Source of the DNA: Tsukamurella conjunctivitidis
GTDB taxonomy: Bacteria; Actinomycetota; Actinomycetes; Mycobacteriales; Mycobacteriaceae
NCBI RefSeq assembly: GCF_007858475.1
Contig: NZ_VIGX01000020.1
Span: 1-64,000 of the forward strand
Length of the DNA stretch: 64,000 bases
Direction: 5' to 3'
Part shown: piece by piece, positions 8,816-17,591 of the stretch
Layout: every line of letters starts with the position of its first letter
Numbering within the stretch: position 1 is the first letter of the stretch
Made by a program: the position numbers and the translations under genes
Notes under the pieces: model-generated
What the model saw: the letters and a program-made list of their open reading frames with translations, nothing else
Databases searched by the model: none
Told to the model about the DNA's origin: nothing

Positions 8816-10017
8816 GATGCGGTCGTGCCTTTCGGAGTGATGCGATGCGGGATGAACGCGGCACCGTCGTCGGTGATGAGGCCGGAGGTCTCGCGGATGC
8901 CGATACCGGCGGACTCGTCGCCGACGACCCAGGCGCCGATCACGGGGCGATAGCCGTCGAACTCGGGAAGCGGGTCGAACATCTGGTACACGTAGCCCTC
9001 GGCGCCGTAGACGCCACCGGTGGCGGTCTCCCGGCCCCCGTCCACGATCGTGAGGTTCGCGCCCTCGCGCCCGAGCTTGGGCTTCTTCACGTACTCGGTG
9101 AGGAAGCCGGGGCTGTCGATATAGGCGGGCAACAGGTTCGGGTGGTCGGGGTACATCTCCCAGAGCACCGCGAGGATCGCCTTGTTGGAGAGGATCGCCT
9201 TCCACAGCGGCTCGATCCACGTGGTCGCGGGGATGGATTCGACGACCCGTTTGCCGAAGTCGTCCTCGAGGATCCACTCCCACGGGTAGAGCTTGAACAC
9301 CGAGTGGATGGGGGCGTCCTCGAGATCGACGAAGGTCTTCAGGTCGTGGTCCCAGCCGATGTCCTCGATGGGCAGGCCGACGGTGTCGAAGCCCGCCTCG
9401 GCGGCCGTCTCCTGCAAGTAGCCGGTGGTCACGTGGTCCTCGCCCGTCGCGTCGGCGCCGGACCAGGTGAAATGCAACTCCGACGGCGGGATCACGTTCC
9501 GGATCTCGCCCCAGCGCGCCACCAGCGACTCGTGCAGCGAGTTCCACTGGTCGTACCCGCCCTCGTCCCACGAGCGCTTGTCCGGAGCCGTGTCCTGGAA
9601 CCAGTACCACTGCACCACAGCGGCTTCCAACAGCGACGTGGGCGTATCCGCGTTGTACTCGAGCAGCTTCGCGGGCCGCCGACCGTCGTAGCGCAGGTCG
9701 AAGCGGCCGTACACGTGCGGGTCCTGCCGCTTCCAGGACTCCTCGATCGCGCCCCAGGCCCACTCGGGGATGCCGAAATCGGCGTACCGCTCGGTGAGGA
9801 TCACGTTCTCGACGGCCTTGAGGCACATCGAGTGCAGCACCTCGACCTGCGCCTCGAGGGAGAGCACCTCGTCCATGTCGAACTCGTAGAACACCGACTC
9901 GTCCCAGTAGTTCCGGCTGTCGCCCGCACCGTCGCGCGCGGGCGTGCCGAACACCAGGCCCTGCGATTCGACCGTCCGCTGCCAGCCCTCGCGGGGCGTT
10001 CCCCGCATGCGCCGCAT
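8812..10017 (-). CDS. Glutathionylspermidine synthase-like ATP-grasp protein (YgiC/YjfC family)
   Basis: A 401-residue protein of the GSP_synth family. It contains the family's conserved pieces: WDESVFYEFDMDEV near the N-terminus, YGRFDLRYDG....LLEYNADTPTSLLEA (about residues 105-135), and C-terminal ATP-grasp features such as YVKKPKLGREGANL and GAWVVGDESAGIGIRE. The amidase half of bifunctional E. coli Gsp is absent, so this is the stand-alone type, probably an ATP-dependent amide ligase of unknown substrate; actinobacteria generally make mycothiol rather than glutathione. The start ATG (10017) shares one base with the stop of the upstream gene, so translation is coupled. DUF350 overlaps its end. 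Confidence 0.85.
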   Translation of the reverse strand: MRRMRGTPREGWQRTVESQGLVFGTPARDGAGDSRNYWDESVFYEFDMDEVLSLEAQVEVLHSMCLKAVENVILTERYADFGIPEWAWGAIEESWKRQDPHVYGRFDLRYDGRRPAKLLEYNADTPTSLLEAAVVQWYWFQDTAPDKRSWDEGGYDQWNSLHESLVARWGEIRNVIPPSELHFTWSGADATGEDHVTTGYLQETAAEAGFDTVGLPIEDIGWDHDLKTFVDLEDAPIHSVFKLYPWEWILEDDFGKRVVESIPATTWIEPLWKAILSNKAILAVLWEMYPDHPNLLPAYIDSPGFLTEYVKKPKLGREGANLTIVDGGRETATGGVYGAEGYVYQMFDPLPEFDGYRPVIGAWVVGDESAGIGIRETSGLITDDGAAFIPHRITPKGTTAS

Positions 10018-10832
10018 CAGGAACCGCTCGATCCGGAGCCGCCCTTGGAGCTGCCGCCCTTACTACCGGTGCCGAGGCCACCGCGGTCGATGTTCTTGCC
10101 GGAGGAGCCGTTGTTGCTGCCTGCCTTCGTCCCGCTTCCACCGGACTTGGACCCGGCCGCGGGCGGCGCGGGCTTGCTCGCCGCGTTGCTCTGGCCGTTG
10201 GTACCGAAGGAGGTGGTCTTCGCGGGGTCCACCGCCGCGCCCGACGACGTACGGAACGCGGTGTTGGGCGGGCGGTCGTAGCTGCCGCCGGTGAGCCTGC
10301 CGTTGTTGTAGGAGCCTCCGTAGTTGTACCGGTAGCTCATCCCGTTGAGGAAGATGAAGCCGGTCACCGGGTTGTAGGTTCCGCGCGAGCAGTAGTCGTC
10401 GGAGACCACCTGGTCGCCGTCGACGGTGCAGTACGCCGTCTGCGTGTTCACGTTCTGGGTGTTGTCGTTGTCCGGGATCGCGACGTACAACAGGGCGATC
10501 GCGCCGACGACACCGACACCGACGCCGGCACCGATCATCTGCTTGCGGCGCCGGCTCTTCTTCGCCGCCGCGGCCGCGGCCTCCGCCGCCTCGCGTTCCT
10601 CGTCCTCGGCGCGCTGGCGCTGGGCCCGTTGCCGGGCACGCGCCTCGGCCACCGATTCGGGGCGGGCGGTGGTGTTCTCGTCCTGCTCGCGGATCCGGCC
10701 GGGTCGCCGCGGCGGTTCGACGGTATCGGGCAGGTTCACCTGAGGCGGGAGCCCGGGGACGGGCGGCAGGTGGTTCGACTCCGGCCCGGGGATGTCGCCC
10801 ACGGGGCGGTTCTCAGGAACGGGCGGCTGCAT
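10017..10832 (-). CDS. Single-pass membrane protein with Gly/Ser-rich tail, partner of the ATP-grasp protein
   Basis: A 271-residue protein in three parts: a Pro-rich and then charged cytoplasmic N-terminus with an Arg/Glu/Ala stretch (about 50-95, probable coiled coil, ending KKSRRRK); one membrane helix, MIGAGVGVGVVGAIALLYVAI; and an outer region with two cysteines (YCTVDGDQVVSDDYCSRG) and repeated Tyr/Gly/Asn. The last 70 residues are a low-complexity Gly-Ser-Lys tail. The position, upstream of a GspS-like gene, is where enterobacteria carry ygiB (DUF1190), and the cysteine-containing domain may be analogous, but I cannot prove homology. Its stop overlaps the next start (TGATG). Confidence 0.7.
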   Translation of the reverse strand: MQPPVPENRPVGDIPGPESNHLPPVPGLPPQVNLPDTVEPPRRPGRIREQDENTTARPESVAEARARQRAQRQRAEDEEREAAEAAAAAAKKSRRRKQMIGAGVGVGVVGAIALLYVAIPDNDNTQNVNTQTAYCTVDGDQVVSDDYCSRGTYNPVTGFIFLNGMSYRYNYGGSYNNGRLTGGSYDRPPNTAFRTSSGAAVDPAKTTSFGTNGQSNAASKPAPPAAGSKSGGSGTKAGSNNGSSGKNIDRGGLGTGSKGGSSKGGSGSSGS

Positions 10833-10835
10833 GCC

Positions 10836-11117
10836 TCACCTCTCCTCGAACGACGGGAGCCCGCCTCGTGCGGGCCCGAAAAGTTCCACGACCAGATCGA
10901 CCCTCCCCGGAGTGTGCCCCGACCACAGACGCTGCAGCAAAGTCTCGCACGCGGACCGGTCGCCCTCGACCACGACGCGCACACGCCCATCGGGCTGGTT
11001 GGCAGCGTAGCCCAGCAGGCCCAGTTCCAGGGCCTGAGTCTTCGTCCAGTAGCGAAAGCCGACGCCCTGCACCTGACCGTGCACCCAGGCCGTCATCCGG
11101 GACTGCTCGTCGGGCAC
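10836..11117 (-). CDS. acyP: Acylphosphatase
   Basis: A 93-residue acylphosphatase hydrolysing carboxyl-phosphate bonds. The signature HGQVQGVGFRYW carries the substrate-binding Arg, and the catalytic Asn is in GYAANQPDGRV. The GTG at 11117 has a ribosome binding site (GGAG) in the end of the upstream osmC-like gene, 3 bases away; an ATG at 11096 is an alternative. The order OsmC-like, acyP, smc is conserved in Mycobacteriales, though here three additional genes separate acyP from smc. Confidence 0.92.
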   Translation of the reverse strand: MPDEQSRMTAWVHGQVQGVGFRYWTKTQALELGLLGYAANQPDGRVRVVVEGDRSACETLLQRLWSGHTPGRVDLVVELFGPARGGLPSFEER

Positions 11118-11120
11118 TCG

Positions 11121-11558
11121 CTACTCCGACGTGATGTCGAGATTGACGGTGGTGCCGGCCTTGAGCGTGCGGCCCACGGTGCACACCTGATCGACGGCGC
11201 GGCGCGCGACGGTGATCAGCCGTTCCCGGCCCGCCTCGTCGAGCTCGGAGAGGTCCAGTTCGAGGATCTCGTTGAGCTCGGGGTAGGTCTCGTTCTCCCG
11301 GTCGGCGTCGCCGGAGACGCGCACGGTGGCGTCGTAGTCGTCGCCGAGGCGCCGCGCGAGCACGTGATCGGTGGACATGCCGCTGCACGCCGCGAGCGCG
11401 ATCTTGAGCAACTCACCGGGGGTGAACACACCCTCCACGTCCACCGAGCCCACGAGCACCTCGGCACCCCGCGAGCTGCGCCCGGTGTAGCGGCGCACGC
11501 CGGTGCGCTCGACCCAGAGTTCGGTGGACGGTGCCTGCGCGTTCGTGTCGTCGGCCAT
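11121..11558 (-). CDS. OsmC family peroxiredoxin-like protein
   Basis: A 145-residue OsmC/Ohr-fold protein. The C-terminal half shows the family features: TPGELLKIALAACSGMSTDHVL, with the resolving Cys in AACSG, and VDQVCTVGRTLKAG, with the second Cys. Members reduce organic or inorganic hydroperoxides with a cysteine pair. It corresponds by position to the OsmC-like gene between mutM and acyP in M. tuberculosis. It starts the minus-strand group that runs through acyP towards smc; a divergent gene begins 81 bases upstream. Confidence 0.88.
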   Translation of the reverse strand: MADDTNAQAPSTELWVERTGVRRYTGRSSRGAEVLVGSVDVEGVFTPGELLKIALAACSGMSTDHVLARRLGDDYDATVRVSGDADRENETYPELNEILELDLSELDEAGRERLITVARRAVDQVCTVGRTLKAGTTVNLDITSE

Positions 11559-11639
11559 ATGTCCAATCTACGGCAGCACCGGCCGCGACCGGTGCCCGGC
11601 GGCCCGGTGCCGGCCGTGGTCGGGCGGTAGCGTTGAGCC

Positions 11640-12179
11640 ATGCGCGCACGGTGGTGGTCCTTCCTCGGAACCGTCCTCGCGTACGCGGCCGCAGCGGCGT
11701 GGGCGGCCGCCTCCGGGCCGGACCCCTTCCCGACGCATTTCGGCCTGTCCGGGCAGCCGGATTCGTGCACCCCGCGCGGCGAAGCCGTGCCGCTGCACGC
11801 TGGCATCGCCGCGGGTGTGGCCGTGCTGTTCGCGGTTCTCGCGCTGACGGCGCCGCGGATTCCGGCCTCCGTCATCCGCACGCCCCGGCGCGACTACTGG
11901 CTGTCCCCCGCGCACCGTCCCGCGTTCGACGACATCGTCTCCGGCTTCCTGCTCTGGGCGGGTGGCCTCTTCCTGGTTCTGCAGGGCGCGACGTTCGTGG
12001 TGACGGTCATCGACCCCACCGAGACCGCCGCGAAGTCGACGCTGGTGATCCTCTTCCTCGTCGCGCTGGTGGGGTCCGTCGGATACCTGATCTGGTTGCT
12101 CATGCACCCGCCCAAGCGGTCCTCGACGACGGCGCGCGGAGCCCGCCCCGGCCGGAGCGACAGTCGTTCGCCACGGTAA
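11640..12179 (+). CDS. DUF1648-like small membrane protein (paralogue 1)
   Basis: A 179-residue membrane protein with helices at 6-24 (FLGTVLAYAAAAAWAAA), about 53-68, 100-122 and 132-151. The loop DPFPTHFGLSGQPDSCTPRGEA after helix 1 matches the DUF1648 motif (P..iP.Hf...G.PD), known from SdpI-type immunity proteins. A second motif, RDYWLSPAHRPAFDDI, follows helix 2. The next gene is a clear paralogue (same DPFPTH, G.PD and YWL.P.HR motifs) and a more divergent copy lies at 13950. Function unknown. Confidence 0.75.
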   Translation: MRARWWSFLGTVLAYAAAAAWAAASGPDPFPTHFGLSGQPDSCTPRGEAVPLHAGIAAGVAVLFAVLALTAPRIPASVIRTPRRDYWLSPAHRPAFDDIVSGFLLWAGGLFLVLQGATFVVTVIDPTETAAKSTLVILFLVALVGSVGYLIWLLMHPPKRSSTTARGARPGRSDSRSPR

Positions 12180-12189
12180 CGTTGTGGGC

Positions 12190-12690
12190 ATGCGACCTCG
12201 CTGGTGGATCTTCCTCGCCGCGGTCGTGCTCTGCGGCGCGAGCCTCGCGTGGGCCGCGGCGTCCGGGCCCGACCCGTTCCCCACGCACTGGGGCGGAGGT
12301 GGGACCCCGGACGCGTGGCGGCCCCGCGGCTCGGCGCTCGCTATCCTGGCGGCCTCGACCGCCGGTCTCGCGGCCCTGTTCGGCGTGCTCGCGGCGTGCA
12401 CGTCCGCGATCCCGGACGGCCTGATCAATCTCCCGCCGACCGCGCGGGCGTACTGGCTCGACCCGGAGCACCGATCCGGCCTGGACGCCCTCCTGCAGCG
12501 CTACCTCCTCACGGTGGGGAGCGCGGTCCTCCTGCTCCTGGCCGTCTCGGTGACGGGCGCGATCGTGAGTCCGGACGGGAATCCCGTGCTCGGTGTGGGC
12601 ATCTGGGTCGTCCTCGCGGTCATCGCCGTGAGCACGGCGCACCTTCTCTGGCGCGCCCTCCGGCCTCCCACGGATACCCTGAGTCCATGA
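12190..12690 (+). CDS. DUF1648-like small membrane protein (paralogue 2)
   Basis: A membrane protein of 166 residues from ATG 12190 (GTG 12184 would add two). It repeats the architecture of its upstream neighbour: helix 1, then DPFPTHWGGGGTPDAWRPRG, helix 2, then RAYWLDPEHRSGLDAL, then two further helices. The two genes are 10 bases apart and look like a tandem duplication. Its stop overlaps the start of arr (ATGA at 12687-12690), so it is translationally coupled to the rifampin-modifying enzyme. Function unknown. Confidence 0.75.
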   Translation: MRPRWWIFLAAVVLCGASLAWAAASGPDPFPTHWGGGGTPDAWRPRGSALAILAASTAGLAALFGVLAACTSAIPDGLINLPPTARAYWLDPEHRSGLDALLQRYLLTVGSAVLLLLAVSVTGAIVSPDGNPVLGVGIWVVLAVIAVSTAHLLWRALRPPTDTLSP

Positions 12691-13109
12691 GCGCCTCCTC
12701 GGAAACCGGCCCGTTCTTCCACGGGACCACCGCCGACCTCCAGCCCGGCGACCTGCTCAGCGCGGGCTTCGTCTCGAACTACCGCCCCGACGTGGTGATG
12801 AACCACATCTATTTCACCGCCCTCCGCGACGGTGCCGGGCTCGCCGCGGAGCTCGCCTCCGAGCTCAAGTCCGACGGTGCCGCCCCGCGCGTCTACGAGG
12901 TGGAGCCCACGGGCGCGTTCGAGGACGACCCCAACGTCACCGACAAGAAGTTCCCCGGCAACCCCACCCGGTCGTACCGCAGCACCGAGCCGCTGCGCAT
13001 CGTCGCCGAGGTGACCGACTGGACCCGACTCACCCCCGAGGCGCTGCAGATGTGGCGCGACACCCTGATCTCGAAGGCCCCCACCGATCGCGGCGAGATC
13101 ATCAACTGA
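12687..13109 (+). CDS. arr: NAD(+)--rifampin ADP-ribosyltransferase
   Basis: A 140-residue Arr enzyme that inactivates rifamycins by ADP-ribosylation of the ansa-chain hydroxyl. Family motifs are complete: GPFFHGTTADL (8-18), GDLL..GF.SNY, NHIYFTAL (39-46), VEPTGAFEDDPNVTDKKFPG (72-91) and SYRSTEPLRIV. The His12, Tyr42 and Asp80/81 positions correspond to the NAD-binding/catalytic triad described for mycobacterial Arr. The length equals known Arr proteins (about 140-150). The start overlaps the upstream membrane-protein stop by ATGA. Base composition matches the chromosome and there is no integron or IS beside it, so it looks intrinsic. Confidence 0.95.
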   Translation: MSASSETGPFFHGTTADLQPGDLLSAGFVSNYRPDVVMNHIYFTALRDGAGLAAELASELKSDGAAPRVYEVEPTGAFEDDPNVTDKKFPGNPTRSYRSTEPLRIVAEVTDWTRLTPEALQMWRDTLISKAPTDRGEIIN

Positions 13110-13149
13110 CCGCGCCAAACTTGTCACCCCCTCAGCGGAGAATGGGCGC

Positions 13150-13839
13150 ATGTCCGCTGACGAGGAGATTCGCCGCCTGACCGATGCCGTGCGACTGTTC
13201 CAGGATGATGTCGACTCGCGTCTGCTGGCCCGGGGATGGGTCGTCACCGATCTCACTGTGCCTGATGAGGTGCCGCTCGAGTTCTTCTGGCCGCCCACGG
13301 CGCCGGTCGAGTACGGCGGCAATCCAGAGCCCACTGACGAGGCGATGCGCAGCCGCCCGACGATGTACGGCACCCGGATCACGCCGTGGACACGGCCCAC
13401 GCGTATCACGCACGCCCCCGAAGGGTGGGTCGTGGAGTACGGCGAGGCGCCGAACCTACTGCCGGATCAACCAGCCCGGTTCGCGGTGGGCGCCGAGCTC
13501 CTCGCGGATCTGGAGCGGATCGAGTGCTGGCCCATGTCCGTTGCCGAGGCTGAGCGGCTGCGCATGGAGCGGGTGTATTCGACCACCGTGGCCGATGCCC
13601 GTGACGACCACCGTTTCGGCTTCTTCCCCACGGATCGGTACTTCACCCGCATGCAGGAGTTGCAGGCACTGATCTTCGCGGATCGCACTCGTGCCCCTGA
13701 CTTCTCGATGGACGAGGAGCCGCCGACGCCCCGCCCTCGCGGTGATCTCGCTGCGCAACTGCGTCTCGTGGAAGCTGAGGCGTGGGCCTCCGAAGTCCGC
13801 ACGTCGCGGCTTGGAAGCACGGAGCCGAAGGCGCTCTGA
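13150..13839 (+). CDS. Hypothetical protein
   Basis: A 229-residue soluble protein that I do not recognise. It is acidic with no signal peptide or membrane helix. Visible features are an N-terminal helix (DEEIRRLTDAVRLFQDDVD), a Pro-rich segment with FFWPPTAP, a central YGTRITPWTRPTRITH, and a Pro/Arg-rich hinge (EEPPTPRPRGD) before a short C-terminal helix. It starts at ATG 13150, 40 bases after arr, and could be cotranscribed with it. Confidence 0.6.
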   Translation: MSADEEIRRLTDAVRLFQDDVDSRLLARGWVVTDLTVPDEVPLEFFWPPTAPVEYGGNPEPTDEAMRSRPTMYGTRITPWTRPTRITHAPEGWVVEYGEAPNLLPDQPARFAVGAELLADLERIECWPMSVAEAERLRMERVYSTTVADARDDHRFGFFPTDRYFTRMQELQALIFADRTRAPDFSMDEEPPTPRPRGDLAAQLRLVEAEAWASEVRTSRLGSTEPKAL

Positions 13840-13949
13840 CGACGACGCACCGCATCGGTGTTCGGTTCCCTCGGAACGTCGAATGTGAGAATCCCGGCAC
13901 TCGAGCCGGAGCCCGCACTCCCCGACGGGGTGAGACCTACCGTGGGGCC

Positions 13950-14468
13950 ATGCAGAAGCAGTGGGGGCTGTATCTCGGGTCGTTGTTGTTCTTCCTCGTC
14001 GTACTCGGACTGGTCTACGTGGCCGGCCCGGAGGCGTATCCACAGTCGGGCGGGAGGGGCGCCGGCGCGGTTCCACGCTCGACGTACGTCGAGAACCAGC
14101 TCATAACGTTCGGAGCGACGGTCGTCTTCGTCGCGATCGCAGTACCACTCGTGGGCCGCGGCTTCAGCCCGCGGATGAAACCGGCGGTTCGGGCCTATTG
14201 GACCGAGCACCCCGAGGAGTATCGCCGTCTGACCACGGCGTGGATCCTGAACACCGCCATCGTCGGGACGATCGGCTACGGCCTGATGGTTCTCGTGAAG
14301 TCCGCTTTCACGACGATGCCCTCCGCGCCTCTGGGATTCGTCCTGGTGGCCGCGATCATGGCGATGCTGTTTCGCGGACTCATCCCGGTGGTACGTCCGC
14401 CGATCTCCGGCCTCAGCGGCGCGGCACCGTCTGACAGCTCGGGCAGAAGTGCGAGCCCCGGTTCATGA
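13950..14468 (+). CDS. Small membrane protein, divergent paralogue of the DUF1648-like pair
   Basis: A 172-residue membrane protein with hydrophobic segments at about 8-25, 53-70, 96-115 and 120-140. Like the two genes before arr it has GPEAYP after helix 1 and the segment [14 protein letters not shown] after helix 2, which lines up with RAYWLDPEHRSGL. The DUF1648 HFG..G.PD motif is lost. ATG 13950 is chosen because it starts just before the first helix. The last 56 bases overlap the 3' end of mutM on the other strand. Confidence 0.65.
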   Translation: MQKQWGLYLGSLLFFLVVLGLVYVAGPEAYPQSGGRGAGAVPRSTYVENQLITFGATVVFVAIAVPLVGRGFSPRMKPAVRAYWTEHPEEYRRLTTAWILNTAIVGTIGYGLMVLVKSAFTTMPSAPLGFVLVAAIMAMLFRGLIPVVRPPISGLSGAAPSDSSGRSASPGS

Positions 14469-15273
14469 AGGACTCACGACGCATGATGGTGCCGCACCGG
14501 CGACACGGCTCACCGTCGCGCCCGTAGGCGTTGAGCGACCGCTCGAAGTAGCCCGACTGGCCGTTGACGTTCACGTACAGCGAGTCGAAGCTGGTGCCGC
14601 CCTGGTCGAGCGCGCTCCGCATCACGTCGGTGGCGTCGTCGATCAGCCGGCCGAGCGCGGGTTTGGTCAGGGCGGAGGCACGACGGCGGCCGTGGACACC
14701 CGAGCGCCAGAGGGCCTCGTCGGCGTAGATGTTGCCCACGCCGGAGATCACGGTCTGGTCCAGCAGCACGCGCTTGATCTCGGTGTCCTTGCGCTTCATC
14801 CGCGCGACCACGGCGTCGCGGTCGAACAGCGGGTCCAGCGGGTCGCGAGCGATGTGCGCCACGGACGCGGGCACGAACGTGCCGGCGACCTCCTCGAGCG
14901 GGTCCACGGCCCAGCCGCCGAAGGTGCGCTGGTCGACGAACCGGAGCACGGCACCGTCGGACAATCCGGCCCGGATGCGCAGGTGCCGGTCGTCGCCCGG
15001 CCCGACCAGCATCTGCCCGCTCATGCCCAGGTGCACGACGATCGCGGCGTCGGCGGAGGCGCCGCCGCGCGCGAGCGGCAGCCACAGGAACTTGCCCCGC
15101 CGCTGTGCGGATTCCACATCGGCACCGGTGATCTGGCCGATGAGGTCCGCCTCGCCGGCGACGTGGCGGCGCGCGGCGCGGGGGTGCAGCACCTCCACGG
15201 AGGTGACGCCGCGGCCGACCAGGTGATCGACCAGACCGCGCCGGACGACCTCGACCTCGGGCAGCTCGGGCAT
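14413..15273 (-). CDS. mutM: Bifunctional DNA-formamidopyrimidine glycosylase/AP lyase
   Basis: A 286-residue Fpg. It begins [14 protein letters not shown], where Pro2 is the Schiff-base nucleophile and Glu3 the acid. The helix-two-turn-helix region contains the conserved [12 protein letters not shown], and the C-terminal zinc finger is [24 protein letters not shown]. It excises 8-oxoguanine and other oxidised purines and cleaves the AP site. The ATG overlaps the rnc stop by one base (TGATG), so the two are coupled. The stop-proximal 56 bases overlap a convergent membrane-protein gene. Confidence 0.97.
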   Translation of the reverse strand: MPELPEVEVVRRGLVDHLVGRGVTSVEVLHPRAARRHVAGEADLIGQITGADVESAQRRGKFLWLPLARGGASADAAIVVHLGMSGQMLVGPGDDRHLRIRAGLSDGAVLRFVDQRTFGGWAVDPLEEVAGTFVPASVAHIARDPLDPLFDRDAVVARMKRKDTEIKRVLLDQTVISGVGNIYADEALWRSGVHGRRRASALTKPALGRLIDDATDVMRSALDQGGTSFDSLYVNVNGQSGYFERSLNAYGRDGEPCRRCGTIMRRESFMNRGSHFCPSCQTVPRR

Positions 15274-16040
15274 CAGGCCGACTCGGCGTCGCCCGCCGGC
15301 GCGTCCCCGGCGGCAGGGCCGACCGCTCCCCCGTCCAGCGACTTCCAGGCGGCCGCGGCGGCCTTCTGCTCGGCCTCCTTCTTGGTACGGCCCACACCCT
15401 CGCCGAGGTCGCTGGAGTCCACCACCGCGACGGCGGTGAACTCCTTGTCGTGGTCCGGCCCCGTCGACGTGATGCGGTACGCCGGCGCGCCGAGATCCCG
15501 CTCCGCGGTGAGCTCCTGCAGCGAGGTCTTCCAGTCCAGTCCCGCGCCCATCGACGACGACGCCGTCAGCAACGGCAGGAACAGGCGCAGAACGACCTCG
15601 CGGGCCGTGTCGATGCCGTGCTCGATGTGCACCGCGCCGAGCAGTGCCTCGGTGCCGTCGGCGAGGATCGAGTCCTTGTCGCGGCCGCCGGTCAGCTCCT
15701 CACCGCGCCCCAGGTAGAGGTGCGCGCCGAGGCCGCCCTCCCCCAGCCCGCGGGCCACGCGGGCGAGGGCGTGCATGTTGACCACGCTGGCGCGGATCTT
15801 CGCGAGCTCGCCCTCGGGCTTGTCCGGATGGGTCGTGTACAGCCACTCGGTGACCGAGATCCCGAGCACGCTGTCGCCGAGGAACTCGAGCCGCTCGTTG
15901 GTGGGCAGCCCGCCCGCCTCGTAGGCGTAGGAGCGGTGCGTCAGGGCGAGGGTGAGCAGTTCGTCGTCGAGCGCGACACCCAGGGCTTCGAGCAGCGGGG
16001 CGCGGTCCGTGGCGGGCGGCGCGGGGAGACGCTTGCTCAC
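15273..16040 (-). CDS. rnc: Ribonuclease III
   Basis: A 255-residue RNase III. The signature [14 protein letters not shown] carries the catalytic Glu and Asp, and a second acidic pair lies in [17 protein letters not shown]-terminal double-stranded RNA binding domain follows ([18 protein letters not shown] ... [18 protein letters not shown]), then a low-complexity Ala/Gly/Asp tail. It processes rRNA precursors and double-stranded RNA. The GTG start (16040) overlaps the upstream yceD stop as GTGA; the stop overlaps the mutM start. Confidence 0.97.
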   Translation of the reverse strand: MSKRLPAPPATDRAPLLEALGVALDDELLTLALTHRSYAYEAGGLPTNERLEFLGDSVLGISVTEWLYTTHPDKPEGELAKIRASVVNMHALARVARGLGEGGLGAHLYLGRGEELTGGRDKDSILADGTEALLGAVHIEHGIDTAREVVLRLFLPLLTASSSMGAGLDWKTSLQELTAERDLGAPAYRITSTGPDHDKEFTAVAVVDSSDLGEGVGRTKKEAEQKAAAAAWKSLDGGAVGPAAGDAPAGDAESA

Positions 16041-16615
16041 TTCGTGTCGGCCTCGCCGTCGGTGGCGAACTTCGCGAGTCCGGCCCAGCGAGGATCGATC
16101 TGTTCGTGGTGGTGATCGGCGGGCAGGTCGGCCAGCTTCTCGCCGCAGCCCTGGCACAGGCCCGGGCAGTCCTCGGAGCACGTCGGGTCGAGGGCCAGCT
16201 CCATGCCGACGGCGTCGATGATGGCCTGCTCGAGGTCGATCATGTCGTCCTCGATGCGGTACATCTCGTCGTCGTCGGTGGTCTTCGCGGTCTCGCTCTC
16301 GGGGTACGCGTACAGCTCCGTCAGGAACAGGTTGAGCGCGCCCGACAGCGGATCGAGGCAGCGGGCGCACTGTCCCGCGGTGTTCGCGCTGACGGTGCCG
16401 GTCACGAGGACGCCCTCGGAGACGGCCTGGACCTGCAGATCGAGGTCGACCTCCTCGCCGGTCTCGATTCCGATCAGGTCGACGCCGATGCGCTCGGGCG
16501 CGGCCACCGTGCGGTGCACCTGCGCTGAGGTGCCCGGCCGCCGCCCGAAGGCCCGGACGTCGAGTACGTACGGCTTACCGGCCGGCTGGCGCACGGCGGC
16601 ATTGGGTTCGTTCAC
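16037..16615 (-). CDS. YceD family protein (DUF177)
   Basis: A 192-residue DUF177/YceD protein with the conserved core [10 protein letters not shown] and the acidic C-terminal motif [33 protein letters not shown], which contains Cys pairs that may bind a metal. YceD in other bacteria sits next to rpmF and affects 23S rRNA levels; here, as in mycobacteria, it precedes rnc instead. It overlaps rnc by 4 bases and ends the group of genes that runs from sepIVA. Confidence 0.88.
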   Translation of the reverse strand: MNEPNAAVRQPAGKPYVLDVRAFGRRPGTSAQVHRTVAAPERIGVDLIGIETGEEVDLDLQVQAVSEGVLVTGTVSANTAGQCARCLDPLSGALNLFLTELYAYPESETAKTTDDDEMYRIEDDMIDLEQAIIDAVGMELALDPTCSEDCPGLCQGCGEKLADLPADHHHEQIDPRWAGLAKFATDGEADTK

Positions 16616-16672
16616 AACAATCCTCGGGAACTCGTCAGGTCAAGCCAAACACCCGATTGTACGTCAACCCGC

Positions 16673-17464
16673 CTACCGCGCGTCGACCCGTGATTCGGCG
16701 AACTCCTCGAGGTAGCCGTCGGCGGCGCCGTGATCGCTGTAGTCGTGCACGCCCGCGGCGGTGCGGAGCTGTTGCCGGCCGCGGTTCACGGACCGCATGG
16801 TGGCGCCGAGCACCTCCTCGAACTGCGAGAGCTTGGTGTCGACGTAGACGTCGCACTCCCCGCGCAGGCGATCGGATTCGGCGTGCGCGGCGTCGATGAT
16901 GCGATCCGACTCGCCCTTGGCCGCGGCCACGACCTCGGTCTCGGCGACGAGGCGCTCCTGCTCGGCGATACCCTCGGCCACCGACCGCTGGTACGCGGCG
17001 TTGCCGTCGGCGACGAGGCGCTCGGCCTCGGCGCGGGCGCGGCCGGTCACGGCCTCGTACTCACGCTGAGCGCCGCGACGGATCCGCTCGTCCTCGGCCC
17101 GCGCCTCGGCGACAAGGCCGGTGGCGTGCTGGTGCGCCTCGGCGACCATGCGATCAGCCTGCGCCTTCGCATCCGCCAGGAGCCGGTCGGCCTCGGCGCG
17201 GGAACGGCTCAGCGTGGCGTCGGCCTCGGAATTGGCCTGGGTCACCGTGGTGTCGTAGTGGGTGCGCGCCTCGCTGATCAGGCGATCCTTCTGATCGAGC
17301 ACGTCCTGCGCGTCGTCGAGGTCGGCCGGGAAGGCGTCGCGGATGTCGTCGAGGAGCTCGAGCACATCACCGCGGGGCACGAGGCACCCGGCGGTCATGG
17401 GGACGCTGCGCGCCTCCTCCAGGATGGCGCCCAGCTCGTCCAGTGCTTCGAATACGCGGTACAT
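16673..17464 (-). CDS. sepIVA: DivIVA-like cell division/elongation protein SepIVA
   Basis: A 263-residue, mostly coiled-coil protein: N-terminal MYRVFEALDELGAILEEAR, then a long Ala/Glu/Arg heptad region (about 65-215) with repeated AxAEADRL units, then a short tail. It corresponds by position and sequence to mycobacterial SepIVA (Rv2927c), an essential DivIVA-family protein that acts in septation and polar growth. It is followed after 57 bases by yceD-rnc-mutM. Confidence 0.88.
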   Translation of the reverse strand: MYRVFEALDELGAILEEARSVPMTAGCLVPRGDVLELLDDIRDAFPADLDDAQDVLDQKDRLISEARTHYDTTVTQANSEADATLSRSRAEADRLLADAKAQADRMVAEAHQHATGLVAEARAEDERIRRGAQREYEAVTGRARAEAERLVADGNAAYQRSVAEGIAEQERLVAETEVVAAAKGESDRIIDAAHAESDRLRGECDVYVDTKLSQFEEVLGATMRSVNRGRQQLRTAAGVHDYSDHGAADGYLEEFAESRVDAR

Positions 17465-17591
17465 ACACCCATTGTGACGCGTGGGACCGATGTTTCGCCG
17501 TAACGGCGCCGCCGCGTGTCGACCCCCGGGGAATCCGCCGAATTGCAGTTCGCGCCGGATATATGCGCTGCCGGCTCGACATCGGCCGATT

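Noticed and set aside
15444-16115. Plus-strand frames opposite rnc and yceD
   Set aside because: Shadows; the minus-strand genes have family signatures and 4-base operon overlaps.
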